From NCBI RefSeq assembly GCF_012911565.1, contig NZ_JAAMPU010000108.1, positions 248,001 to 312,000 on the forward strand: 64,000 nt of DNA, given 5' to 3'. The DNA is from Flavobacterium silvaticum. GTDB lineage: Bacteria; Bacteroidota; Bacteroidia; Flavobacteriales; Flavobacteriaceae. A program made the position numbers and the translations under genes. This document shows positions 45,338 to 54,319 of the stretch, one piece after another. The notes beneath the pieces are model-generated. The model did no database searches and was not told where the DNA came from. It saw nothing but the letters and a program-made list of their open reading frames with translations. How positions within the stretch are numbered: the first letter of the stretch is position 1; each line of letters starts with the position of its first letter.

Positions 45338-45341
45338 CTTT

Positions 45342-46340
45342 ATGTCTAAAATTAACCTCTCGGTCCTGGACCAATCCCAGATAAGACGCGGTTCGAATGC
45401 CGCCGAAGCACTTTTGGAATCCGGAAAATTGGCCCAACTCGCAGAACAACTCGATTACGTAAGGTTCTGGGTTTCGGAACACCATAATTTCAAACTAGTG
45501 GCCGGAACAGCTCCCGAAGTACTTATTCCCTATCTCGCTTCTTTAACCAAAAAGCTGCGCATCGGTTCGGGCGGAATCATGTTGCCGAATCACAGCACCC
45601 TCAAAATGGCTGAAAATTTTGGCATCCTTTCCACACTTTTTCCGGGAAGGATCGATCTTGGAATCGGGCGCGCACCAGGAGGCGACAGACTTTCGGCTTA
45701 TCTGCTCAATCCGTCGAATACGTTCAGCGAAGCCGATTTCCTTCAGCAATTGAAAGACATCCAGGCTTTTCTTTCGGGAAGCCAGGAAGATGGCAGCGTC
45801 ATGGAAAAAGTACAGGCATATCCGCAACCCGAGATTTTACCCGAATACTGGCTGCTGACTTCAAGTGGCGGAAGCGCCCAATTTGCGGCACATTTGGGAA
45901 TGGGGCTTTCTTTCGCACACTTCATCAACCCGAACGGAGGCGATGAAACAGCCGAATTCTATCGACACAATTTCAAACCGTCGGAATATCTTACTGAACC
46001 CAAAGTCAATGTCGGGATTTTTGGATTCTGTTCTGAAGATGAAGAAAAAGTGCGGGATTGGATCACCGATTTCCAGTTTCGGATGTTGTTCATAGAAATG
46101 GGCGGACAAGGGGAATTCCCATCGTTGGAGCAAATCAAAAAAATGTCTTTTACATTGCAACAGCAAGCGCGGATGGTGTATAACAAAGGTCGTTTCATTG
46201 CCGGAACGCCGGATCAGATGAAAGCCGAATTGAACAAACTTTCGGAGAAATACGAAACCGACGAAATCATGATTGCTACACCTGCCGAAAGCTGGGAAGA
46301 CCGCAAAAAATCGTACGAACTTTTCAAATCTGTAGTATGA
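45342..46340 (+). CDS. luciferase-like (LLM class) flavin-dependent oxidoreductase
   Basis: A 332-residue cytosolic TIM-barrel flavoenzyme of the bacterial luciferase-like family. Landmarks are LDQSQIRRGSNAAEALLESG, RFWVSEHHN, RIGSGGIMLPNHSTLKMAE, FPGRIDLGIGRAPG and GTPDQMKAEL. It uses reduced flavin and oxygen to oxidise an unknown small molecule. It is translationally coupled to the pentapeptide-repeat gene (ATGA at 46337-46340). Confidence 0.93.
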   Translation: MSKINLSVLDQSQIRRGSNAAEALLESGKLAQLAEQLDYVRFWVSEHHNFKLVAGTAPEVLIPYLASLTKKLRIGSGGIMLPNHSTLKMAENFGILSTLFPGRIDLGIGRAPGGDRLSAYLLNPSNTFSEADFLQQLKDIQAFLSGSQEDGSVMEKVQAYPQPEILPEYWLLTSSGGSAQFAAHLGMGLSFAHFINPNGGDETAEFYRHNFKPSEYLTEPKVNVGIFGFCSEDEEKVRDWITDFQFRMLFIEMGGQGEFPSLEQIKKMSFTLQQQARMVYNKGRFIAGTPDQMKAELNKLSEKYETDEIMIATPAESWEDRKKSYELFKSVV

Positions 46341-46906
46341 AAGTTTTTACCGACAGGGAATTCGGGCCTGCCGACAGTGAAATACAGTCATGGCAAAAAG
46401 CGAGCTTAGACCAATGTGTTTTGAGGAACTGTGATTTCGCAACGCTGGATTTGACAGGTTCCGAATTTGAAAACTGTGAATTCATATCATGCAATTTTAG
46501 CAATGCCAAATGCCGAGGAACTGCTTTCAGGGATTGTTCGTTTTCCGAATCGAAATTACTTGGTTTCCGATTCGACCTTTGCGACGCATTCGGCCTTCAG
46601 GTTTCATTCGATTCGTGTCAGCTTGACCACGCTTCATTCTACAAATGCCGGCTGCCAAAAACAAAATTCCTCAATTCAAGGCTGATACAAACAGATTTGA
46701 GTGAAGCCGATTTCTTCGGTTCTGATTTTTCCGGTTCCGATATGAACCAGGCTGTTTTTGACCGGACGAATCTGGAACAATGTGACTTTAGATCTGCATC
46801 TGGCTACACTATTGACCCGACAAATAATAAACTGAAAAAGGCAAAATTCTCACAGTCGGGAATTGCGGGACTTTTGTCTCAGTTTCAAATTTCGATTGAA
46901 CCTTAA
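46337..46906 (+). CDS. pentapeptide-repeat protein
   Basis: A 189-residue protein built almost entirely of A(D/N)LXX-type pentapeptide repeats (CDFATLDLTGSEFENCEFIS, TDLSEADFFGSDFSGSDMNQ), which fold as a right-handed quadrilateral beta-helix. No signal peptide. Size and layout resemble the Qnr-like/McbG-like group that mimics DNA and protects gyrase, but quinolone resistance cannot be inferred from the sequence. It is coupled to the flavin oxidoreductase gene. Confidence 0.88.
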   Translation: MKVFTDREFGPADSEIQSWQKASLDQCVLRNCDFATLDLTGSEFENCEFISCNFSNAKCRGTAFRDCSFSESKLLGFRFDLCDAFGLQVSFDSCQLDHASFYKCRLPKTKFLNSRLIQTDLSEADFFGSDFSGSDMNQAVFDRTNLEQCDFRSASGYTIDPTNNKLKKAKFSQSGIAGLLSQFQISIEP

Positions 46907-46973
46907 ATTTAATGTACTTTTTGTTAACCCCATAGCGCGCTGAAGTCAATCCATCAGTATCTTCGCGGCCGCA

Positions 46974-47879
46974 ATGGAACAAAGACAAAACAAACTGAAA
47001 GGCGCATTTTTAGTCGCATTGGGCGCAAGCAGTTACGGCATGCTGGCGACTTTTGTAAAAATGGCGTATCACGACATCGGAATTTCAGGTTTACCGTTCA
47101 CCTCGGCAGAAGTCATTACATCACAATTTGCCCTCGGACTGATAGGTGTTTCTAGTATCAATGCCATTTCCCGACGCAAAAAGCCAACTCCAAAACCGGC
47201 TTCAAAAGACATTCGTCAATTGATGCTGGCCGGAACTTCAATGGGCTTGACTAGTGTTTTTTATTACCTCGCGGTTAAGTTTATCCCTGTGTCTATAGGG
47301 ATCGTGTTGCTCATGCAAACGGTCTGGATGGCGGTTTTGCTCGAGGCGATATTGGACAAAAAGCGGCCATCCGTTATCAAAATAGTATCGGTCATACTTG
47401 TACTTGCGGGAACCGTTCTGGCGGCAAAATTAAGTTCGGATTTGGATAAACTCGACTGGCGTGGGCTTCTTTTGGGCCTTTGTGCCGCGGCATCATTTAC
47501 GGCGACCATGTTTTCTGCCAACCGGATTGCATTAGATCTGGACGCGGGCCGACGCAGTTTCTACATGCTATGTGGTGGTGCCGTAATCGTACTCTTGTTC
47601 GCATTGGCTACGCAACGCACGCCCTACAATTTTGATATTTTTTATAAATGGGGTATCCTGCTGTCTGTCTTCGGGACTATTTTGCCTCCTTATTTACTCA
47701 ATGCGGGTTTTCCGAAAACGGGAATCGGGCTTGGCAGTATCGTTTCGGCACTTGAACTTCCTGTATCTGTTGGAATGGCCTGGCTTTTTTTACAGGAATC
47801 CGTAAGTCCGGTTCAATGGATTGGCATATCGATAATACTTTTTGCTATCGTACTGATGAATTACAAATCAATTGATTAA
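46974..47879 (+). CDS. EamA/DMT family transporter
   Basis: A 301-residue inner-membrane protein with about ten transmembrane helices in two EamA halves (ALGASSYGMLATFVKM and LLGLCAAASFTATMFSANRI). The family exports metabolites such as amino acids or nucleosides; substrate unknown. A TATCTTCG box (46958-46965), close to TAnnTTTG, lies 8 bases before the ATG. Stands alone. Confidence 0.9.
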   Translation: MEQRQNKLKGAFLVALGASSYGMLATFVKMAYHDIGISGLPFTSAEVITSQFALGLIGVSSINAISRRKKPTPKPASKDIRQLMLAGTSMGLTSVFYYLAVKFIPVSIGIVLLMQTVWMAVLLEAILDKKRPSVIKIVSVILVLAGTVLAAKLSSDLDKLDWRGLLLGLCAAASFTATMFSANRIALDLDAGRRSFYMLCGGAVIVLLFALATQRTPYNFDIFYKWGILLSVFGTILPPYLLNAGFPKTGIGLGSIVSALELPVSVGMAWLFLQESVSPVQWIGISIILFAIVLMNYKSID

Positions 47880-48006
47880 CCTCATAAAACCATCGTTCCA
47901 CCTCATTTTTCTTTCACAAATACCGCTTCGGTGAAAGCCAGACATTCTTTTTTTTCGTAACCAAAAGAATTGAACTATTTTAGAAACTCCAAAAACAAAC
48001 AACAAG

Positions 48007-49359
48007 ATGAAAAGCCTGTCCCTAAAAAACAGGATAGATATCAGCTTTGGCGTGGTCTTACTGATATTCGCCGTCCTGGTCTATGCCACTTATAATCGCG
48101 CGCGCGCAGTCACGGCAAACCGCAAGATTATAGTAGAAACGTACACTACGAACACCGTACTTGAAAAAATCCTTTCAAATACCATCGATATCGAAACCGG
48201 CGTGCGTGGATATACCATTACGGGAAAAGACAACTTCCTTGACATTTATAATTCCGGAAAGACCAAGCTCAAAATGTGGCAGGATTCCTTGCAGCGGTTG
48301 AAGAAGAATTCGCCGGATGAACATCCACACATCGAGAAGATTTATCAGCTTATCGAAGACAAAAAAGCCTTTACCGATCTTATCCTCGAAACCGGAAAGA
48401 ACAAAGATTTGAAACAGGCCGCCGAATTGGTCGGAACCGGAAAAGGGAAACTCATCATGGATTCGATCCGCGATGCCATTGCCGAATACCAGTCCCAACA
48501 AGTTGCCTTACTTTCAAGCAAATTGGCCGAAACAGACCAAAATGTCAATCAGCGCAACATAAACTTTTTCTTGTTTGCAGGCATCACGTTGATCCTGATA
48601 TTCCTGGGCTACAGACGTATTCGCAGAAGTGCCAAAATCATTATGAAAGACAATGTAATACAAAAGACATTGACCGACGAGTTGGCCTTCCAGAACCGCC
48701 AGCTTAATGATTTCGCCAACATCACTTCACACAATATGCGTTCGAGTGCGGCGAACATGACGGCTTTGATTTCAATGGTCGAAGAAGACAGCACGGTTGA
48801 GGAATACTGGAATATTTTCAGCATGCTCAAAAAAGTAGCGCAGAACCTCAACGACTCCCTCAACGAACTGATTGAAGTGATCCGCGTTAAAAAAAGTGTC
48901 GAAATCCAGAAAGAAATCGTAACTTTTGAGGATGTTTTCACCAAGGTTACCGAAACGCTCCAAGGTGATATACTGACGGCAAATGCCACGATCACATCTG
49001 ATTTTAGCGCTGCCCAACATGTGGCTTTTTCAAAAGTATATCTGGAAAGTACGCTTCAGAATTTAATCGGGAATGCCATGAAGTATAAATCGCCTGACCG
49101 CGACCCTGTGATTAAAGTGTATACTGAAGTATCTAACGGCCAGGTCGTGTTGCATGTAAAAGACAACGGCCTCGGAATCGATCTCAAACGCCACGGCGAC
49201 AAGGTTTTCGGGATGTACCAAATGTTCCATAAACACCCGGATGCCAAAGGGATTGGGTTGTTTTTGACCAAAGCGCAAATCGAGAACCTCGACGGCAAGA
49301 TTTCGGTAAGCAGCGACGGCCATAGCGGAACGACATTCAGCGTGCGGTTTGCAAAATAA
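48007..49359 (+). CDS. CHASE3-domain sensor histidine kinase
   Basis: A 450-residue kinase with an N-terminal transmembrane helix (FGVVLLIFAVLVYATY), an extracytoplasmic CHASE3 domain (~35-180; DIETGVRGYTITGKDNFL) and a second helix (~184-200). The HisKA phosphoacceptor is in NITSHNMRSSAANM, and the HATPase domain shows LIGNAMKYKSPDRDP, DNGLGIDL and GIGLFLTKAQI. No response-regulator gene is adjacent, so it is an orphan kinase. It runs into the sterol-desaturase gene after 5 bases. Confidence 0.93.
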   Translation: MKSLSLKNRIDISFGVVLLIFAVLVYATYNRARAVTANRKIIVETYTTNTVLEKILSNTIDIETGVRGYTITGKDNFLDIYNSGKTKLKMWQDSLQRLKKNSPDEHPHIEKIYQLIEDKKAFTDLILETGKNKDLKQAAELVGTGKGKLIMDSIRDAIAEYQSQQVALLSSKLAETDQNVNQRNINFFLFAGITLILIFLGYRRIRRSAKIIMKDNVIQKTLTDELAFQNRQLNDFANITSHNMRSSAANMTALISMVEEDSTVEEYWNIFSMLKKVAQNLNDSLNELIEVIRVKKSVEIQKEIVTFEDVFTKVTETLQGDILTANATITSDFSAAQHVAFSKVYLESTLQNLIGNAMKYKSPDRDPVIKVYTEVSNGQVVLHVKDNGLGIDLKRHGDKVFGMYQMFHKHPDAKGIGLFLTKAQIENLDGKISVSSDGHSGTTFSVRFAK

Positions 49360-49364
49360 AAGAA

Positions 49365-50195
49365 ATGGATAGCATTATTGCCTATTTTTCTACGATTCCG
49401 TCATTGCACAGGGCGCTGATCCTGGCAGGCGGAATCACTGTTTTCTGGCTCACAGAGAACGCTTTTCCGCTTTTTAAGATGGATTACAAAAAATGGCAGC
49501 ATGCTGGGATAAACATCTTTTTTACGTTCACGACCATTGTGGTCAATTTCCTTCTGGCTTTTGTTTTATTGCTGACGGCACATTGGGTGGCAGAAAACGA
49601 CTTCGGTTTACTTAACTGGATTTCATCATCGTATCCTTGGATTTATACGATCTTGGGATTGCTGCTTTTAGATCTGATAGGTGCCTGGCTCGCCCATTTT
49701 GTGCAGCACAAGGTTCCAGTCTTGTGGCGGTTCCATTTGATACATCATTCAGATACGTGGATCGATACGACTTCGGCCAACAGGCATCATCCGGGAGAAA
49801 GCGTGATCCGGTTTTTGTTTACCGTTTTGGCTGTTCTGGTCAGCGGAAGCCCAATGTGGCTGGTATTTTTGTATCAATCTTTGTCGGTGGTCTTTTCACA
49901 GTTCACTCATGCCAACCTGCGTCTTCCGGTTGGTTTGGACAGATGGATCAGCTACGTATTTGTTTCGCCGGACATGCATAAGGTGCATCATCATTACCAG
50001 TTGCCATATACCGATTCCAACTACGGGAATATTTTTTCAATTTGGGACAGATTGTTCGGTACATTTGAAAAACGCGACCGTGCCGATATTGTCTATGGAA
50101 TCGATACGCACCATCATCCGTCCGAACACAACAACTTAAAAAAACTTATCGCATTGCCGTTCACCAAATTGCGTAAACCGAACCAACATCAATGA
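49365..50195 (+). CDS. sterol desaturase / fatty acid hydroxylase family enzyme
   Basis: A 276-residue integral membrane di-iron enzyme with the histidine boxes HFVQHKV, HLIHHSDTWID, NRHHPGE and HKVHHHYQLP, then DSNYGNIFSIWDRLFGTF. It would hydroxylate or desaturate a lipid; in bacteria substrates include carotenoids, ornithine lipids and sterol-like molecules. It is coupled to the following hydrolase gene (ATGA at 50192), suggesting related lipid chemistry (inference). Confidence 0.92.
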   Translation: MDSIIAYFSTIPSLHRALILAGGITVFWLTENAFPLFKMDYKKWQHAGINIFFTFTTIVVNFLLAFVLLLTAHWVAENDFGLLNWISSSYPWIYTILGLLLLDLIGAWLAHFVQHKVPVLWRFHLIHHSDTWIDTTSANRHHPGESVIRFLFTVLAVLVSGSPMWLVFLYQSLSVVFSQFTHANLRLPVGLDRWISYVFVSPDMHKVHHHYQLPYTDSNYGNIFSIWDRLFGTFEKRDRADIVYGIDTHHHPSEHNNLKKLIALPFTKLRKPNQHQ

Positions 50196-51109
50196 AAAAA
50201 CTGATACTCCTTCTCGCCTTTTCGGCTATTTTACAAGCCCAAAACGTAAAAGAAATTACCGTAAACAGCATGTGCACGGGAACATTATACACGCCTGAAA
50301 AACCACAGAACGATTACCTCGTAATCCTGATTGCAGGCTCAGGCCCGACAGACCGCGACGGAAACCAGCCGCCAAATATGATGAACAATTCACTAAAGAT
50401 GCTGGCCGAAGCCTTGTCCCAAAGCGGAACTGCCGTATTTGCCTATGACAAACGTATCGTACAGCAAATCAAGCAAAAAACCGCCGATGAGAAGTCGATG
50501 CGTTTTGACGATTATATATACGATTGCAAAGAAGCCATCGTGTTTTTCAGGGCAGAATATCCGTACAAGAAAATCATAATCGCCGGACATTCGGAAGGTT
50601 CGCTGATTGGGATGGTCGCCGCCAATGAAACCGCCGATGCATTCATTTCATTATCCGGCCCGGCAACATCCATCGACAAAAAAATCACCGAACAAATCGG
50701 GAAAAATGCCCCAATGCTAAAAGATGAAGTCGAAAAGGATTTTGCAATCCTTAAAACAGGGCAAACTTTTAAAAACGAAAACCAGATGCTCAACAGTATT
50801 TTCCGCGAAACGGTCCAGCCATATATGATTTCGTGGATGAAATACGATCCGGTTGTAGAAATCGCCAAACTTAAAATCCCGGTGCTTATCGTAAACGGCG
50901 ATAAGGATTTGCAGGTTTTTGTTTCGGATGCGGAAGCACTCAAAAAAGCGGCTCCATCGGCCAAATATGCCATCATCAAAAACATGAACCATGTGCTCAA
51001 GACCGTGACAGGGAGCGATGCGGACAATATGGCGACCTACAATAATCCGACTTTACCCATTTCGCCTGAACTCGTTACACAAGTTAACCAATTCTTAAAA
51101 GCTATTTAA
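50192..51109 (+). CDS. exported alpha/beta hydrolase
   Basis: A 305-residue protein with a signal peptide (MKKLILLLAFSAILQAQ) and a serine-aminopeptidase/lysophospholipase-like fold: oxyanion region ILIAGSGPTDRDGN, nucleophile Ser in IAGHSEGSLIG, Asp in LIVNGDKDLQV and His in KNMNHVLK. It acts in the periplasm on an unknown ester or peptide, and it is coupled to the preceding desaturase-family gene. Confidence 0.9.
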   Translation: MKKLILLLAFSAILQAQNVKEITVNSMCTGTLYTPEKPQNDYLVILIAGSGPTDRDGNQPPNMMNNSLKMLAEALSQSGTAVFAYDKRIVQQIKQKTADEKSMRFDDYIYDCKEAIVFFRAEYPYKKIIIAGHSEGSLIGMVAANETADAFISLSGPATSIDKKITEQIGKNAPMLKDEVEKDFAILKTGQTFKNENQMLNSIFRETVQPYMISWMKYDPVVEIAKLKIPVLIVNGDKDLQVFVSDAEALKKAAPSAKYAIIKNMNHVLKTVTGSDADNMATYNNPTLPISPELVTQVNQFLKAI

Positions 51110-51161
51110 CGCGTAACAATTTTCTATCTTCGCGCACTTATCGGTTCAAAAAATCCAATTA

Positions 51162-52994
51162 ATGAAAAAAATCCTTCTGGCCTTTGTTTGGGCCGCTTCT
51201 GTTTACGGTGTTTCGGCCGTTGCCCAAAATAAAGAGACTGTAAAGGCCGCCATCGACCTGAACAATGTCACGAATGACAAAGTACAGGTGACATTGGATG
51301 CACCTAAAATGAAATCGGACAAAGCTGTTTTCCACATTCCTAAAACAGTTCCGGGTACGTATTCCACCGACAACTACGGAAAATACATCGACGACCTTAA
51401 AGCGTTCGACTCCAAAGGAAAAGCGCTCGAGACCAAAAAAACCGACGATAATTCCTGGGAAATTTCAGGGGCGAAGAAACTGGCAAAAGTGACCTATTTA
51501 GTCAACGACACCTACGATATCGAAGACGAACACGATATTTTCTCACCTGCCGGAACAAACATTGATGCCGGGAAGAACTTCATGCTCAACATGCACGGAT
51601 TTGTCGGGTATTTCCAGGGATTGGATCAGTTGCCTTATGAAGTGACCATTACGCATCCGGCTACACTTTGGGGTGCGACTTCACTGACGGATGACGATAG
51701 TTCAGACACCAAAGACCTGTTCAAATATTCGCGCTATTTTGAAGTGGGCGATCACCCGATTATGTATTCCAAGCCGGATTATGTAACGTTCAAAGCCGGA
51801 GACATGGAAATCCTTCTTGCTGTGTATTCGCCAAACGGGGCTTTTACAGCAGAATCGCTGAAGCCGGAACTGGAACGCACGATGCAGGCACAGAAAAAAT
51901 TCCTTGGCAATGTAAATTCAACCAAGAAATATGCAGTATTGCTTTATATGAGCGATATGACCAAGCCTGATGCACAAGGATTCGGGGCGTTGGAACACCA
52001 TACTTCCACAACTGTGGTTTTCCCGGAAGCGATGCCTAAGGATCAGTTGCTTCCCGCTCTTATCGATACCGTTTCACACGAATTCTTCCATATCGTGACG
52101 CCGTTGACGGTCCACGCAGAACAAATCCAGTATTTTGATTATGCCGATCCGAAGATGTCTGAGCATCTATGGATGTACGAAGGAGTTACGGAATATTTCG
52201 CGAATTTGTTCCAGGTGAACCAGGGATTGATTTCAGAAGATGATTTCTTCGACAGGATGGCCGGCAAAATCGACCACGCTTCAAAAATGAACGACACCAT
52301 GTCATTCACCCAAATGAGTGCAAACGTTTTGGTTGAACCGTATAAGGCACAATACCTGAACGTGTATGAAAAAGGCGCGTTGATTGGAATGTGCATCGAC
52401 ATCATCATCCGTGAAAAAAGCAACGGACAGCGTGGCATTCTTGATCTGATGCAGAAACTGTCACGTGAATACGGCATGGACAAACCGTTCAAAGATGCCG
52501 ATCTTTTTGGAAAAATCACTTCATTGACCTATCCGGAAGTAGGTGAATTCCTCAAAACCTATGTTGCGGGAACGACTCCTATCAATTATGACGAGTTTTT
52601 CGCTAAAGTAGGGGTGACCAAGTCGACGCGCAAAGTTCCGGGGAACGTGTTCATCAAAGGGCAACAACCCTTGATTACCGTAAATCCGACAACCAAGGAA
52701 ATCATCATGATCGAAGGTATCGAACAGACAGATTTTATGAAATCATTGGGGCTTAAAGGTGGCGACATTTTGGTATCTGTAAACGGGACAGCTTACAATC
52801 TGGACAACATCTATGATATGCTTATGGGAAGCCAGAGCTGGAAGGAAGACGACGATATTACCATGGTCGTAAAACGCGGCGGTACAGAATCCACACTTAA
52901 AGGAAAAGTGAAATTGACATACGAAGAAGCCGTCGGCTACAGAATTTCAGACGAATCGAAAGCACAACTTCGTGAAGCCTGGCTCAAAGGATAA
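51162..52994 (+). CDS. M61 family metallopeptidase with PDZ domain
   Basis: A 610-residue protein with a signal peptide (to about residue 22, ending VAQN) and an N-terminal beta domain. The gluzincin catalytic site HEFFH is at residues 306-310 in DTVSHEFFHIVTPL, with the third zinc ligand in MYEGVTEYF (~339). A PDZ domain (~500-590, FMKSLGLKGGDILVSVNGTA) follows. This is the glycyl-aminopeptidase architecture of the periplasm. It stands alone with its own terminator. A TATCTTCG box lies 30 bases before the ATG. Confidence 0.93.
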   Translation: MKKILLAFVWAASVYGVSAVAQNKETVKAAIDLNNVTNDKVQVTLDAPKMKSDKAVFHIPKTVPGTYSTDNYGKYIDDLKAFDSKGKALETKKTDDNSWEISGAKKLAKVTYLVNDTYDIEDEHDIFSPAGTNIDAGKNFMLNMHGFVGYFQGLDQLPYEVTITHPATLWGATSLTDDDSSDTKDLFKYSRYFEVGDHPIMYSKPDYVTFKAGDMEILLAVYSPNGAFTAESLKPELERTMQAQKKFLGNVNSTKKYAVLLYMSDMTKPDAQGFGALEHHTSTTVVFPEAMPKDQLLPALIDTVSHEFFHIVTPLTVHAEQIQYFDYADPKMSEHLWMYEGVTEYFANLFQVNQGLISEDDFFDRMAGKIDHASKMNDTMSFTQMSANVLVEPYKAQYLNVYEKGALIGMCIDIIIREKSNGQRGILDLMQKLSREYGMDKPFKDADLFGKITSLTYPEVGEFLKTYVAGTTPINYDEFFAKVGVTKSTRKVPGNVFIKGQQPLITVNPTTKEIIMIEGIEQTDFMKSLGLKGGDILVSVNGTAYNLDNIYDMLMGSQSWKEDDDITMVVKRGGTESTLKGKVKLTYEEAVGYRISDESKAQLREAWLKG

Positions 52995-53014
52995 TTCCAA
53001 ATTAGCAACATATT

Positions 53015-53049
53015 AATCCCCGACACCTCAAAGATGTCGGGGATTTTTT
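53015..53049 (+). terminator. intrinsic terminator after the M61 peptidase gene
   Basis: AATCCCCGACA and TGTCGGGGATT form an 11-bp perfect stem with a short loop, followed by T residues. Confidence 0.92.
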
Positions 53050-53056
53050 ATTTTTG
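53049..53056 (+). promoter_or_regulatory. -7 element TATTTTTG for the DUF4369 gene
   Basis: A perfect TAnnTTTG match overlaps the T-tract of the preceding terminator. Transcription would begin near 53062, favouring the ATG at 53074. No clear TTG -33 element was found. Confidence 0.45.
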
Positions 53057-53073
53057 CGCCCGAACCAATGTAT

Positions 53074-53805
53074 ATGAAGAAAATTACCACCGTATTTGCC
53101 GCAGCTCTATTGTTTGTGGCTTGTCAGAAAGAAGAAAAAAAAGGTAACCTTACCATTACGGGCGACGTGCACGGCCTGAGTAAAGGAACGCTTTATATCA
53201 AGCAGAAAAAAGATACCAGCCTTGTTGTCCTGGACAGTATCCAGATTGCCGGCGATTCAAAATTTTCGACAGTGATTGATATTGCCGAGCCTGAAATGCT
53301 GTATTTATTCCTGGATCGCGGCACCACGAATTCCATAGACAACAGCCTTGCGTTTTTTGCAGAACCCGGAAAGATGAACATCGACACCAATCTGGAAACG
53401 TTTTATGCAAAAGCCAAAATCACCGGGTCGAAGAATCAGGAACTGTACGATAAATTCAAGGTGATCAAGTCACGTTTCGTAGGCCAGGAACTCGAAATTA
53501 CGGCAAAAGATCTTGAAGCCTTCAAAAACAAAACGACACTGCCGGCAGAAGACAAAGCCAAATATGATGCTTTGATACGCAGGCGTTATTTGTATACCAT
53601 CAATTTCATCATGACCAATAAAGACAAGGAAATTGCACCTTATCTGGCTATCGTTGAAATACCTGATGCAGGATTGAAATTCATGGATACGATAAACAAA
53701 TCACTTACGCCGAAAATCGCAAAATCGAAATACGGGAAAATATTTGGGGAATATGTAGCAGAAAGACATAAGACAGAAGATACTGCAGCCAACTCATCCA
53801 AATAA
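53074..53805 (+). CDS. DUF4369 lipoprotein lacking a thioredoxin domain
   Basis: A 243-residue lipoprotein (Cys17, LLFVACQKEE). Residues ~25-115 are a DUF4369 domain (GNLTITGDVHGLSKGTLYI ... DSIQIAGDSKF). In Bacteroidota this domain usually sits before a TlpA-type thioredoxin domain, but here a helical ~120-residue segment follows with no CxxC, so it is not a thiol oxidoreductase. Function unknown. An ATG two codons upstream (53068) is possible. Confidence 0.8.
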   Translation: MKKITTVFAAALLFVACQKEEKKGNLTITGDVHGLSKGTLYIKQKKDTSLVVLDSIQIAGDSKFSTVIDIAEPEMLYLFLDRGTTNSIDNSLAFFAEPGKMNIDTNLETFYAKAKITGSKNQELYDKFKVIKSRFVGQELEITAKDLEAFKNKTTLPAEDKAKYDALIRRRYLYTINFIMTNKDKEIAPYLAIVEIPDAGLKFMDTINKSLTPKIAKSKYGKIFGEYVAERHKTEDTAANSSK

Positions 53806-53828
53806 TTGACAAAAATATAAGGCATAAA

Positions 53829-53857
53829 AAAAACCACCCGTAAAAAGGTGGTTTTTA
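53829..53857. terminator. bidirectional terminator between the DUF4369 gene and tRNA-Thr
   Basis: AAACCACC and GGTGGTTT form a perfect 8-bp stem with loop CGTAAAAA. T residues follow on the plus strand and A residues precede, giving T residues on the minus strand. Confidence 0.88.
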
Positions 53858-53862
53858 TTTTG

Positions 53863-53936
53863 AGCCGATAGAGGGACTCGAACCCACGACCTGCTGATTA
53901 CAAATCAGCTGCTCTAGCCAGCTGAGCTACACCGGC
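53863..53936 (-). tRNA. tRNA-Thr (TGT anticodon)
   Basis: A 74-base cloverleaf on the minus strand. The acceptor arm GCCGGTG / TATCGGC has two G-U pairs; D arm AGCTCAGCTGG; anticodon stem GCTGA / TCAGC around TTTGTAA, reading TGT; T arm GGTTCGAGTCC. The discriminator base is T and CCA is not encoded. A matching promoter lies upstream. Confidence 0.96.
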
Positions 53937-53951
53937 GACTCAATTGTGGTG

Positions 53952-53982
53952 CAAATATAAATTCCCGGATTCTATTCTGCAA
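53952..53982 (-). promoter_or_regulatory. promoter of tRNA-Thr
   Basis: On the minus strand TTG, a 20-base spacer and TATATTTG match the flavobacterial consensus exactly. The -7 element ends 15 bases before the mature tRNA 5' end. This is the clearest promoter in the window. Confidence 0.8.
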
Positions 53983-54005
53983 CAAATCCGGGAAAATTTA
54001 TCATG

Positions 54006-54272
54006 TTACAAGGCGTTGATTTTGTCAACTAGTTTCTTTGCAGACGTTTCCAACTCGGCAGTAATTGCTTTGAAGTGTGCTTTTTTATTTTCAACACCTT
54101 TTGCGTTCACCTTGCGGATCAAATCATCAAAAGCGGTAATCGCCTCATCGATAAGTGCATTGGTTGCAGGTGTCGGTTTTCCGTCGGTTGTCATCTCATG
54201 AATGTAAACCGCTTCGATGATGTCACCCAAAACGTAATTGATGTCTTTTTTTAAATTTCTGACATTTGCCAT
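54006..54272 (-). CDS. small conserved helical protein
   Basis: An 88-residue soluble, all-helical acidic/basic protein (MANVRNLKKDINYVLGDIIE ... LETSAKKLVDKINAL). I recognise it as a type of short cytosolic protein seen in flavobacteria but know no function. A TACTTTTG box (54297-54304 on the minus strand) matches the -7 consensus 25 bases upstream, so it has its own promoter. Confidence 0.7.
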   Translation of the reverse strand: MANVRNLKKDINYVLGDIIEAVYIHEMTTDGKPTPATNALIDEAITAFDDLIRKVNAKGVENKKAHFKAITAELETSAKKLVDKINAL

Positions 54273-54319
54273 GATAGCTTCTTTTTAAGATTGGCGCAAA
54301 AGTACGACAGTTTGGCCAA

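Noticed and set aside
46337..46906. Quinolone-resistance (Qnr) call for the pentapeptide-repeat protein
   Set aside because: Repeat architecture alone does not show gyrase protection; no specific loop motif could be confirmed by eye.
53863..53936. Integration site at tRNA-Thr
   Set aside because: No integrase, no duplicated tRNA 3' end and ordinary genes on both sides.
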